In this document: positions 51,401-59,643 of the stretch, piece by piece
How the letters are laid out: each line of letters opens with the position of its first letter
Position numbering within the stretch: position 1 is the stretch's first letter
From: Porphyridium purpureum
Taxonomy: Eukaryota > Rhodophyta > Bangiophyceae > Porphyridiales > Porphyridiaceae
Assembly (NCBI GenBank): GCA_008690995.1
Contig: VRMN01000019.1
Location: 124,001-188,000 of the forward strand
Direction of reading: 5' to 3'
DNA: 64,000 nucleotides
Translations under genes and position numbers: made by a program
Notes under the pieces: model-generated
Seen by the model: only the letters and a program-made list of their open reading frames with translations
Database searches by the model: none
Told to the model about the DNA's origin: nothing

Positions 51401-53393
51401 GGTTGGCGTGGCCTTGTCGATGAGCAAGCGACGCAAGCCGCAATACTCTGGCGGTCTGGTGCTGGAGCCCAAGCGCGGGCTGTACGATCGATACGTGCTG
51501 CAGCTCGATTTCAACTCCTTGTACCCTTCAATCATCCAGGAGTACAACATCTGCTTTACGACGCTCAATTTGCAGAGGATGTACGAGGCGGAGGGCGAGG
51601 GTGATTATGACACCATGATGCTGGAGCGCGGCGGAGTGACCAGCACGACCGAGTTGGGTATTCTTCCGCGCGTACTGACGCGCCTGGTTGAGCAGCGCCG
51701 ACAGGTGAAAAAGGTGCTGAAAGAAGAGCGCGACCTGGTGCGCTACAAGCAGCTCGATATCAGGCAGCTCGCCATCAAACTCACGGCCAACTCGTTGTAC
51801 GGGTGCCTTGGCTTCGAAGGTTCGCGCTTCTACGCCAGGCCCCTCGCCGAGCTGATCACGCTGCAAGGCCGCTCCACCCTGCAAAAGACTGTCGACCTTG
51901 CGCAGAATACGTTCAGTCTCGAGGTGATCTACGGCGACACTGACTCGCTGTTCATCTACACGGGACTGAATGATATAAAGCAAGTGCAGCGGCTCGGCAT
52001 GGAGCTCAAAGTGGAGGTGAACAAGAAGTACCGCGCGCTAGAGATTGAGATTGACGCAGTGTACGCAAAGATGCTGCTGCTGCGCAAGAAAAAATATGCT
52101 GCGCTGAAAGTGCCCTCGCTTGCAGATCCGGGCACGACGGTGCGCGAGGTCAAGGGTCTCGATATGGTGCGCCACGACTGGAGCGGCATCTCGTTCGCAG
52201 TGTCTGATTTCACGCTTTCTCAACTGCTGTCCATGGAAGTCGGCACCGAGGAAGCCGTGAGCAACGTGCTCATCTTCCTCGAGCAGACCGCCGAGAACTT
52301 GCGTGCAAACCGGGTACCGCTGCAGCAGTATGTCATCACCAAGTCGCTCACCAAGAACCCTGAGGAGTACCCGGATGGACTGAATCTGCCGCACGTGCAA
52401 GTCGCTCTGCGACGAAAGAAGAATGGGCTCAATGCGCGACCTGGCGACTTTATCCAGTACGTGATATGCCGGCCCATGGCAGCTGAGTTGGGTCCGAGCA
52501 ACGCCTCGACCAGGAACGAGCAGCCTTTCAAAGATTCCATTGCTCTGCGAGCCTATCATCCTGATGAGGTGAACGCCGCGGGTGGCGCCCTCGAGATCGA
52601 CACCGAATACTACGTTACGCATCAGATTCTGCCGCCCATTGGGCGCCTCTTTGAGCCGATCGAGGGCATTGACACAGCCCGCATTGCCTCTGCGCTGGGC
52701 CTTGACCCCATGCGGTATGCAGGCAAAGGCGGCAGCGGTGGGAGCGGAGCTGGTGGTGGCGACATGGACGATGCGCTTGATGTGGATACGGCGGATGTGG
52801 ACGCGACCACAAGGTTCCAGAACTGCGAGCCGATTTGTGTTCAGTGTGTTGCTTGCGCGCACGCCAATGAGCTCAACGCGGCCAGCGAGCTGCGCTGCAA
52901 GCAGTGCATGCGCGAGTTCCCCGAGGCATACTTGAAAAACGTGATCCATTTGCATGTGCGCAAATGGACCGCGGCGTACTATTGTGCGCCGAACGTAGTG
53001 GAGAGCGAGAGTGGCAACTCGCAGACTCGCTCGCACGACATTGAGCTCAAGACAGACGGCGAAAGCGCGGAGCGTGCGAACGGCCGCGGAGAGCGATGGC
53101 TGTACTCACAGCTGCGGTACGTATCCTCCATCATTGACTCGGCCATCAGGCAGCTTGAGCGCGACGCCGACAACGCCGCAGCCGCCGAGCAGAACGGCAG
53201 TGGCGAACGAGTCAGCCTCAGCGTCATGCAGAAACGCGCGGCGAGAACTCTCGCACTGCAGGGCGTCCGCGAAGCCGTGCAAAGGTACCTGGCCATGAAC
53301 GCGTACCACTTTCTCGACATTGGCGCCGTGTTCGACAGCATGGGCCTTGCGTCGATGCTCCGCATCCAGCCGCCCGCGCAACAAACGCCGTGA
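48474..53393 (+). CDS. POLA1: DNA polymerase alpha catalytic subunit
   Basis: 1639 residues from ATG 48474 (a second ATG six codons later is equally possible). The N-terminal domain carries the POLA signature ARLKAAGKKRREDYDIVEEA followed by NVYEEVDEETY, then acidic and low-complexity linkers. The degenerate exonuclease-like domain (DPDVIVGHDML) precedes the family-B polymerase core: motif A DFNSLYPSII at 1012, motif B KLTANSLYGCLGF near 1102 and motif C YGDTDS at 1153-1158. The C-terminus keeps a first zinc cluster (CVQCVAC ... RCKQC, about 1455-1478), but the second cluster, which in other species carries four Cys and docks the B subunit, has only one Cys. It still ends with the WLYSQLRYVSSIIDSA helix. 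It starts Okazaki and leading strands together with primase. Confidence 0.95.
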   Translation: MRASRAMARSSAFEEMARLKAAGKKRREDYDIVEEANVYEEVDEETYRAIDAERRREAREFVELEDDEDGSEFEEFLEAEFEYEDEESRFRSKSEISKRKREERRRQRMMEGGGTGIGTKPIQTAPMRRVNAAFFGGANGAGADPMADDDDRDPDLARKLASAPKVLDSLLETENLDAEIEVEKHRRRVKFAHREWETYGELHDDEEAHFDFKRRGENGLRSGRNELDYAESLAPPPPRSRKHAQFQDAAMRIAAERESIFDLETYSTPPPSAAAATTREQHAEMEIRARDDDDPLIHTAGATPHAPQRPGTVSGGSVTGSVPAATTNAKVNARPAAPSLAGVSPVAASFFTGASVPLSSASLQKNGANAAEPSAAKTPSGPPEDVLACLKHLGGAGGSSSMPAPFPAGNINGKATRVQTATPKIESAAAHEPEWEQLARTRKGELLLYWYDAHEERSSSSGTEDTFLFCKAVLGTLHKPRGYVNVTLHVQGLDRVVYFLPRFVDEQGKGESKGVSSEGERERVPCVPNVFQEVSHILQTECNAPRFMAKAVSRRMPFGDHDAPAGEAEYLKVKYPYAHASLPVTKQGKTFARVFGTRTTSLERLLVKRGLMGPGWIRVADAALTTRLATTRFVVVAPEPKCINEVRGNDAVDPPPVTVLSIGMKTELGHTKASANQPEIVMLSGIMMHNVSMQNAMSVSAVDTQAAQKPAFVALRQLSNTMPLPMSIKEQAQSGASNLHVMPNEQALLNFFLASVMRLDPDVIVGHDMLGSTLETLLARLAWHKIRDWSRLGRLRQKKDVAMLAKSRTGYLAFAGRLVVDTLVCSKELCPREKDYMLPSLADSILKRKVHPRTEPLMTAAAYENERTLSLLIAECIQDAALAMCLVAELSVIPLTRQLTNLSGNIWSRTMRAGARAERIEFLLCHEFNRSRPKLVLPDKLYKSDKKLFEDTGINQKPKRLNTTDELPAELEQPAGVGVALSMSKRRKPQYSGGLVLEPKRGLYDRYVLQLDFNSLYPSIIQEYNICFTTLNLQRMYEAEGEGDYDTMMLERGGVTSTTELGILPRVLTRLVEQRRQVKKVLKEERDLVRYKQLDIRQLAIKLTANSLYGCLGFEGSRFYARPLAELITLQGRSTLQKTVDLAQNTFSLEVIYGDTDSLFIYTGLNDIKQVQRLGMELKVEVNKKYRALEIEIDAVYAKMLLLRKKKYAALKVPSLADPGTTVREVKGLDMVRHDWSGISFAVSDFTLSQLLSMEVGTEEAVSNVLIFLEQTAENLRANRVPLQQYVITKSLTKNPEEYPDGLNLPHVQVALRRKKNGLNARPGDFIQYVICRPMAAELGPSNASTRNEQPFKDSIALRAYHPDEVNAAGGALEIDTEYYVTHQILPPIGRLFEPIEGIDTARIASALGLDPMRYAGKGGSGGSGAGGGDMDDALDVDTADVDATTRFQNCEPICVQCVACAHANELNAASELRCKQCMREFPEAYLKNVIHLHVRKWTAAYYCAPNVVESESGNSQTRSHDIELKTDGESAERANGRGERWLYSQLRYVSSIIDSAIRQLERDADNAAAAEQNGSGERVSLSVMQKRAARTLALQGVREAVQRYLAMNAYHFLDIGAVFDSMGLASMLRIQPPAQQTP

Positions 53394-53594
53394 AACCATT
53401 AAACCGTTTTGATATTTCTCTATGAAATCTGCGTTTCCTGATAGTGTACAGTGAAATTGGTGGATGAACCGAACTGGAGAAGTGGCGTGAACGCGCGCGC
53501 GGGGGCGTCGAGCAGCCGACGACGACGACAACAAAGTTTGGCGGCGGCGACGGCGACGGCGGCTGTGGTGGCGTGAGAGGGCTTGCGGCATGCG

Positions 53595-54701
53595 ATGTAC
53601 GCTCGACATGCGCTGGCATCGCGGCATCAAGGACGCAGCGATGTGTTTGGGTTGCGCTGGTTTCGGCAGAAGCGCGCGGTGTTTCGTCAGATGTGCAGCG
53701 CTGAGGGTGGCGATGGAGACGCAGAGCCGGTAGAGGGTGAGATGGACGAGAGCGCGCTATTGATGCAGGACAGGCCGAGTAGATCGTCGCGGCATGTGGG
53801 GCAGAATGTGAGCGAGGGTGTGCTCACGGGTACGATGAAGTGGGTACGGGAATGGATTGTGGCGCGAAATGTGTGCCCGTTTGCCAAGGAGAGTGATTAT
53901 CGCGTCATTGTGTCGGATCGCACGGATATGGGCACTCGCACTAAGATGGAGCTGATGAAGCTGGCAAGAGGCTTGATGGAGCCAAACATGTCATCGCCGT
54001 CGCCCCACCCGCCGAACCTGCTCGTCGTGTATCCGTATGTGCCCATGTTCATCAACCAGTATCGGTTTTACGAATTTTACCTGCTTCAATCGGACATTTG
54101 CGCGGTGCACATAGAGACGTGGCCGTGGATGTATGATTCGGAGAGTCGCCGAAAGAAGCTGCAGATTTTCTGGTTCCACCCTGAACCGTACTATTCCCCG
54201 GCGAAGCAAGGATATCAGGTCATGCACAGCATGGCGCCATTTCCGACACTGCATCTCATGCGGCGTGTTGATTTGGACCACGCGCGAGGCCTGGACGGTC
54301 TGACTGCGGAGGAAAAAGAAAAGGAAAAGAAGAACTCAATCAGCAGTAATATCATCGATCATAATCACTGGAAGATTGAGGACAGTGAGGAGAACCGCGA
54401 CGCGTTTGTCAAGCTATTCAAGAAGTGCCAGCGGATGGGCGGCGGCTGGCCAGCACCTGGCATGCATTGGAGTGAGCCCAGACCCAACGCAGGAGACAAG
54501 TTGGTGGAGCAGATGCTTGAGCGCATCATTCATGACCCGGATCCGGACACGGAAGACGAGGAGCGTCAGAAGGAGGAACAGCTCCTGCTGCTAAAGAACA
54601 AGAAGAAGAGAGGCATGAGGAACAAGCAAAAGTTGATGAAAAAGTCGTATCGTGATATCAGGAACCCGTGGCTTGATGAACATCCGTGGTTCACGGAATG
54701 A
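53595..54701 (+). CDS. DUF1415-family protein
   Basis: 368 residues from the first ATG; the frame upstream opens with TTG. The first 60 residues are basic with few acidic residues and could be an organelle leader. The domain begins with KWVREWIVARNVCPFAK (family W...v..lnlCPFA), then NLLVVYPYVPMFINQYRFYEF, a FWFHPEPYYSP block (family asFHP.yqF) and APFPTLHLMRRVDLDHA (family spyP.lhLLRe..v..a). These match the bacterial DUF1415 family in order; its function is unknown. The C-terminal 80 residues are Lys/Glu-rich and extra to the bacterial proteins. It begins 201 bases after POLA1 on the same strand, with GTACAG at about 53451 in the gap. Confidence 0.75.
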   Translation: MYARHALASRHQGRSDVFGLRWFRQKRAVFRQMCSAEGGDGDAEPVEGEMDESALLMQDRPSRSSRHVGQNVSEGVLTGTMKWVREWIVARNVCPFAKESDYRVIVSDRTDMGTRTKMELMKLARGLMEPNMSSPSPHPPNLLVVYPYVPMFINQYRFYEFYLLQSDICAVHIETWPWMYDSESRRKKLQIFWFHPEPYYSPAKQGYQVMHSMAPFPTLHLMRRVDLDHARGLDGLTAEEKEKEKKNSISSNIIDHNHWKIEDSEENRDAFVKLFKKCQRMGGGWPAPGMHWSEPRPNAGDKLVEQMLERIIHDPDPDTEDEERQKEEQLLLLKNKKKRGMRNKQKLMKKSYRDIRNPWLDEHPWFTE

Positions 54702-56260
54702 AATGGCATTAATGAGGCACGACAGGATATGCGTGCGTGTGCACTGAAACCGTGCAGGCAGAGAAGTATTGTGCGGGCATGATAAACAGGCGCATGGCCG
54801 TCGCGCGACGACCACTGCATGCATGAGACGATATGGTGTGAAAAGAGGATCTTTGTGTCGCTGCACTTGTTGTGAATATCAAAACCTTTTGCGAGTGGAC
54901 AGTATGTGAATCGATTCTGCGTATATTCCGTGGTCTCATGTCATCGATCTGCCAGCGCAGTGGCAAACGCCGGCATGAGACTGCTCACTCTGGTGAGCTG
55001 AGCGCGGACGTGGACAGAGTGTGGCGGCGTTTCTGCATGAACCGACATTTCGTCTCTGTTGTCTTCTCACCCAGTACACTCGGCACACGTGCCAGCAAGC
55101 TGTTCCCTTCCACATGTACCATACCGTAGGCGAGAACATAGTTTTTATATATACATTTTGTACCATTCTATCTCCAGAGCCATGCTCCACCATACTCACA
55201 CTCACTCGGCCAAGAGCGCACCCCGTGGCTCTCGTTCTGTCCACATTCGAACTTGCTTCCCGCCTTCCGAAGCACAGACCCACTCCACAAACGCCCCTAA
55301 TAGCGCGGTCCCAAACCTGCCGCCAACTTGAAACTCTCCAAAAAAACACTTTGGACCCACCGACTTTCAGCGCGCCAGATCTTCACGCTTTCGGGCGTTC
55401 AGAGCGCCATCTTTTCCGAGCAGCTCGCATTCGCTGACTGGACCATGCGCGGCGCGCCCCCCACGCACGCGCGGCTGCATCGCCGCAGCGTTTGTGCAGC
55501 AGCCCTCTGCACGCCAGCTGCAGCCGAAAGCCGCCAGCCGCTCCCCCGCTGTACCGCACTGAACACTACTAAGTCCAGCTGTACAATATTTGAAGGTACA
55601 GTCCGCTTCGTCACTTTTCGACCGATTCGATTCGACCGGATTCGGTGCGGGGCGCGCACGAGTGGCGCAAAGAGGCCAAAGCCGGCAGTGAGCACGGCGA
55701 ATGATTCTGTTCGCCGAACCCAATCTAAACACATTCGCACATTCTGTCATCCTGTCTTTTGACCCTCTGTCATTGGTTGGCATGTGGACGAAAGACAAGT
55801 CGGCCTGCTCAACGCAATAGGCAAAGGCCACACTCAATAACTCTGGCACGCTACCGCACAACGAACTCTTCTTCGTACCAGCCCAGTTCCAGACCACACA
55901 CCAGGTCACACTCTAGACCGCGACCCAGACCCGAAACAAACAAACACACACACACAAACAAGCACAAACCGGCACGCACACTCAACACATCTTTACCGCG
56001 CACCACACCCACACCGATTCTACATGCGCCACAGCCGAGCTGTGCCGCGCCATGCCGTGCCTCCAGCGCGCCACAGCAGTGCCGCAGCCATCAAACTCCC
56101 TGCCCGGCTTCAGCCAGCCGCTCCATTCACACCAACCCTCCCGTCCCGCTTCCACGCCACCTCGCGCGCCTCCACCCCCCAACGACAAAACGGCTTTCAT
56201 ATGTAAAATGCACTGTTTTGTGATTTTCTGTCGCTTCGTGACGAATTGAAACGCGTTGAG

Positions 56261-56280
56261 GTACAGTGGAGTACAGCGGA
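56261..56280 (+). promoter_or_regulatory. Two GTACAGYGGA decamers
   Basis: GTACAGTGGA followed directly by GTACAGCGGA, the same decamer that makes up the 47.8 kb array, 220 bases before the PPR ATG. Confidence 0.45.
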
Positions 56281-56310
56281 TTTATTGGGCAAAAGCGCGC
56301 GAGCGTGTGG

Positions 56311-56357
56311 CAGAGAGAGAGAGAGAGAGAGAGAGGAGGAGGAGAGAGGAGAGAGAC
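56311..56357 (+). promoter_or_regulatory. GA-rich tract upstream of the PPR gene
   Basis: A (GA)n run followed by GAGGAGGAG on the coding strand. Confidence 0.45.
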
Positions 56358-56496
56358 GGCGTTGTTGTGAGGACGTCGACGGCGCGCTGCGAGGTGCGCG
56401 CGTGGCTGGCCGTCGTGGTGAGTGGGTTACACGGGTTGCGGATTGGCAAGTGTGCGTGGAGGAGGAGGGCGGAGAACAGGGATGTGAGTGAGATAG

Positions 56497-59400
56497 ATGA
56501 GAATGGACGGCATGTTTGTGGGGAGTGGAGGAGCTGTAGGTGTGCGGGTGCGATGGAGGAAGGTGCTGGTGTGTGAGCTGCAGACGCAGCGTGCGTGCGG
56601 TGGTGAGGACGTCGCGGCAGTGGATTCCGCGTGTGGTAGCGAGGCGGCGCACAGGATGCGCGCGGGTCAGACGGTCAGGCGGTCGGCAGTGCCAGCGTCT
56701 GCCGCGCTGGAAGCGCTTCTGGCTGGCAGTGCGCAGATCGAGGAAAAAAGCAGACCCGACGCAATCCAGTGCACGCGCGTCGTCATGCAGCGCGCACTCA
56801 GCGCGCGCCGTCCAGACGTCGCGCTCCGCGCGTTCCAGACGTTTGTGAAAGGCCACTTGCTCCGCAGCGACTCGGCCAGTGACCAGCACCTTGTGGCCCT
56901 CGCCATGGTCTCTGCGCTCCAGATCAAAAGCCCCAAACGAGCCATGATCATCTACCGCGCGGCGCGCGGCGCGGCGCTGGCAATGAAGCGACAGACGTTG
57001 GACCAGCTGGTGGCAGGGTTGGCCAGTAACCGGTGGGTGCAACAAGCCATGCAGGTTCACGAGGAAAACGGGCGCTTTCCTCTGTCGCACCACGCTGCCG
57101 CAGCGTGCATCGACGCGCTGGGCGCGCTGCCTTCACCGGACGGACTTGATCACGCGATTGCTGTATTCGACAGCTCGCAAGCGCTTTACAACGAGTCTGA
57201 GAGGCAGACAGTGGTCGCGGCGTTGATCCGCGCGTGCTTCGCGGCGGGACTTGATGTGGGCAGTGTGTCCAGCCTCTTGAAAGAGCGCGACTGTCAGTGG
57301 CACGAGCACGCGAGCACGGCGTTTGAAATGTTTCGGCAGACCGTGCAGCTTGCATGTGTGCGGCTCACCGCGTCGTCCACCAGCGAAGCCGCCGCGCTCC
57401 ACCAGCCTGAATTCCTCTTTGCCGGCGCACGCAAGGTCCTCTTGAAGGCCCAGGAAGCCGCGGTAAGCAAGGCTACAGGAACGGACTATTTAAATACGGC
57501 CATGCGCGTGTTTGTTGAGCTCGAGGATCCCGTGGGCGCAGCTCAATTTCTGCGCCAATGCGAAGCGTTCCGGGCATGGCCCGAGCTCGCCCGCGTGGTT
57601 GCGCTCATGGCAGAGGAACATTCGAGCCTCTCGGATGCCGAATCAGGCGACGAGTCGGAAGGGTTCAACGCTCAGCTCACGTCCAACGTGCCTAGCGATC
57701 GGTCTGGTGACCAGTCCCTGCCGGACGAAGCGCTAGCACTGGAAGCTGACACAAAGACCGTCTCGTTGCTGACGGAAGCCGCGGTGCGCAGTGATTGCTT
57801 TGTGCTCGAAATGGCGTCGATTGTGCACGGCGTGGAGGAGATGCTAGGCAACGAGCGTGACGCCGAGTTGCTGTTGGCCCAGTCGCTGCTGTCGTTTCGA
57901 ATCGCCGATCCTCGCCACCCACCGCTCATGTGGATTCGCAAGCTGAACGCGGCGCTTGTGCGTCATCACGCCGCTTGCACAGCGTCCACGGACAGCCACG
58001 ATATGTTTGTGGTGCGCATCCTTGACACGCTTGCCCACTGCACGTTCTCGGGTAGCTTTTCGGACGACTCGGAGATGCACGCAGAGCGGCGGAGGTTTCG
58101 ATCGCGCGTGGTGCAGATGGCGCAGCAGTGCTTTGACGAGATGTGCGGCAATAATGGCGACAACAACAACGGCGTCCACGGGGGAAGTGGCGTGGCGCTT
58201 AAGCCGACGCGCGCGGCATACCATGCCCTCTTTCGGGTTTTCGAGAGCGGCACAGCGGCGCACCCCAAGGCCGCATCGGCGTTGCTGGATAATATGCATC
58301 TGGACGCAGTCCACCGGCCCGAAGTGGCTCCGTGCGCAGAAACGTACGCGATGGTGGTTCGCGCGTGCACTGCCGTGGACTTGGATATGCGTCGCGCCAT
58401 GTTCTTTTTCGACGACCTCGTAAGTCGCGGGATATCGCCCAATGCTGGCGTGTATGCCGCGCTTATCCGCGGCTTTGGGCAGAAGCTCCAATTGGAGGAA
58501 GCCCTCCAAGTATGGCGAATGGCGCGCAGCTCGGTTTCGTCGAGCGCGTCTGTCTCACATCATCAGCAACAGCAGTCTTCGTTGCTGCCTGCTCCCGTCG
58601 TGTGCGAGGCAATGGTCGAATGCTGCATGCAGCATCCCCGCGGGATTCCGCACGCGATTGCCCTGCTCGAAGAAATGCATTCGGCCGGCATGAAGTCGTC
58701 CCTGCCCGTGTTTGCGTGCTACGACGAGATGATCAGCAGCTGTCGCTCGGCGCAGGATATGCGCGAACTGTTGTCGGGGTTTTCGGAGCATTTCGGCAAC
58801 GCAGCCGCGCTCGCTTCAGGAGACCACGGCGACAGTGAAGCAACTGATGAGGAAGACATTGTGCTCGAGGACAGTCCCGAGTGGATGGCCCACGAGAGTC
58901 CAACCAGCCGCGACACAATTTCAGACCTGACGCTAGGCGCGATTCTGGCGTCCATGTCGTCATCCTCTGACTCGGACACCAAGCGCGCGCAAAAGTGGGC
59001 GCTCCAGCGCGTGCTCAACGCCATGAAGGTGTCCGGTAAGAAGCCGAACCAGCTTGTGATGGATTACTTTGCCCTGGACGGCCGCGCGCCGCTTCCGAAA
59101 ATGTCGAAGAAAAAAATGCGCTTTCTGCGCGACGTGCGTAGCCAAGGTCGCGGAAAGGACAGTTTGAGCGAGGCAAGTTTGACGCAAGCCAATAACGCCA
59201 GTTCAACACGGAAACAAGTGCTTGTCAAACTAAGGCAGGCAGCGCTTCGCGAGTTTTCACTGCTGAATGAGTGGCGCACTGGCAAACAGCCCAACACGTC
59301 CACACAAGAACAGTCCGAGAGCGGCGCCAGACAACAAACCAAGACCATCTCGAGCTACGCTGTGTCACGGAGCGGAGCGAGTGGTGCTAAGCACCAGCGT

Positions 59401-59619
59401 AAGGGCAAAGTAGCGTTACGAAATCGACGCGGTTCACGCTTACTGGGCTCGGGCGTCTCTGTCAGCAAGGCCCAAAATCGGGCGCGCACGCCTGCCAACG
59501 CTGCAAATAGTAGCGTGAGCGCAGCAGCGATGCAGCGAACCAAGCGCCGTGCTAACAAAAAGGCGCTTTCACGTGTGCTTGACCGGCTCGACTGCTCGCG
59601 CGAAGTCCATTCGGAATGA
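56497..59619 (+). CDS. Pentatricopeptide-repeat (PPR) protein
   Basis: 1040 residues from an ATG. The body is helical-repeat sequence. The clearest PPRs lie near residues 615-690: TYAMVVRACTAVDLDMRRAM, then NAGVYAALIRGFGQKLQLEE with ALQVWRMARSS. Others are weaker (HAIAVFDSSQALYN; HAIALLEEMHSAGMKSSLPV). PPR proteins bind organellar RNA in editing, splicing, processing or translation. A transit peptide is not obvious, though the N-terminus is free of acidic residues for about 30 positions. A low-complexity acidic segment near 795-815 and a strongly basic tail (last 150 residues, rich in Arg, Lys and Ser) flank the repeats; the tail may add RNA affinity. Its stop lies 24 bases from the stop of the convergent AFG2 gene. 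Confidence 0.8.
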   Translation: MRMDGMFVGSGGAVGVRVRWRKVLVCELQTQRACGGEDVAAVDSACGSEAAHRMRAGQTVRRSAVPASAALEALLAGSAQIEEKSRPDAIQCTRVVMQRALSARRPDVALRAFQTFVKGHLLRSDSASDQHLVALAMVSALQIKSPKRAMIIYRAARGAALAMKRQTLDQLVAGLASNRWVQQAMQVHEENGRFPLSHHAAAACIDALGALPSPDGLDHAIAVFDSSQALYNESERQTVVAALIRACFAAGLDVGSVSSLLKERDCQWHEHASTAFEMFRQTVQLACVRLTASSTSEAAALHQPEFLFAGARKVLLKAQEAAVSKATGTDYLNTAMRVFVELEDPVGAAQFLRQCEAFRAWPELARVVALMAEEHSSLSDAESGDESEGFNAQLTSNVPSDRSGDQSLPDEALALEADTKTVSLLTEAAVRSDCFVLEMASIVHGVEEMLGNERDAELLLAQSLLSFRIADPRHPPLMWIRKLNAALVRHHAACTASTDSHDMFVVRILDTLAHCTFSGSFSDDSEMHAERRRFRSRVVQMAQQCFDEMCGNNGDNNNGVHGGSGVALKPTRAAYHALFRVFESGTAAHPKAASALLDNMHLDAVHRPEVAPCAETYAMVVRACTAVDLDMRRAMFFFDDLVSRGISPNAGVYAALIRGFGQKLQLEEALQVWRMARSSVSSSASVSHHQQQQSSLLPAPVVCEAMVECCMQHPRGIPHAIALLEEMHSAGMKSSLPVFACYDEMISSCRSAQDMRELLSGFSEHFGNAAALASGDHGDSEATDEEDIVLEDSPEWMAHESPTSRDTISDLTLGAILASMSSSSDSDTKRAQKWALQRVLNAMKVSGKKPNQLVMDYFALDGRAPLPKMSKKKMRFLRDVRSQGRGKDSLSEASLTQANNASSTRKQVLVKLRQAALREFSLLNEWRTGKQPNTSTQEQSESGARQQTKTISSYAVSRSGASGAKHQRKGKVALRNRRGSRLLGSGVSVSKAQNRARTPANAANSSVSAAAMQRTKRRANKKALSRVLDRLDCSREVHSE

Positions 59620-59643
59620 TTTTGCATGATCCAAGCGAACGCC

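Larger units (their letters stand above)
54702..56496. other. Gap of 1.8 kb upstream of the PPR gene
   Basis: No gene is supported. It holds a TTTATATATACA word near 55145, CTGTAC at 55549-55554 and 55579-55584 with GTACAG at 55596-55601, a CA-rich run near 55.94 kb, two GTACAG decamers at 56261-56280 and a GA tract. A small RNA gene cannot be excluded. Confidence 0.45.

Noticed and set aside
56197-57093. A 298-codon minus-strand ORF at the start of the PPR gene
   Set aside because: Mostly Ser/His/Thr low complexity generated by the GA tract and GC-rich coding strand of the PPR gene.
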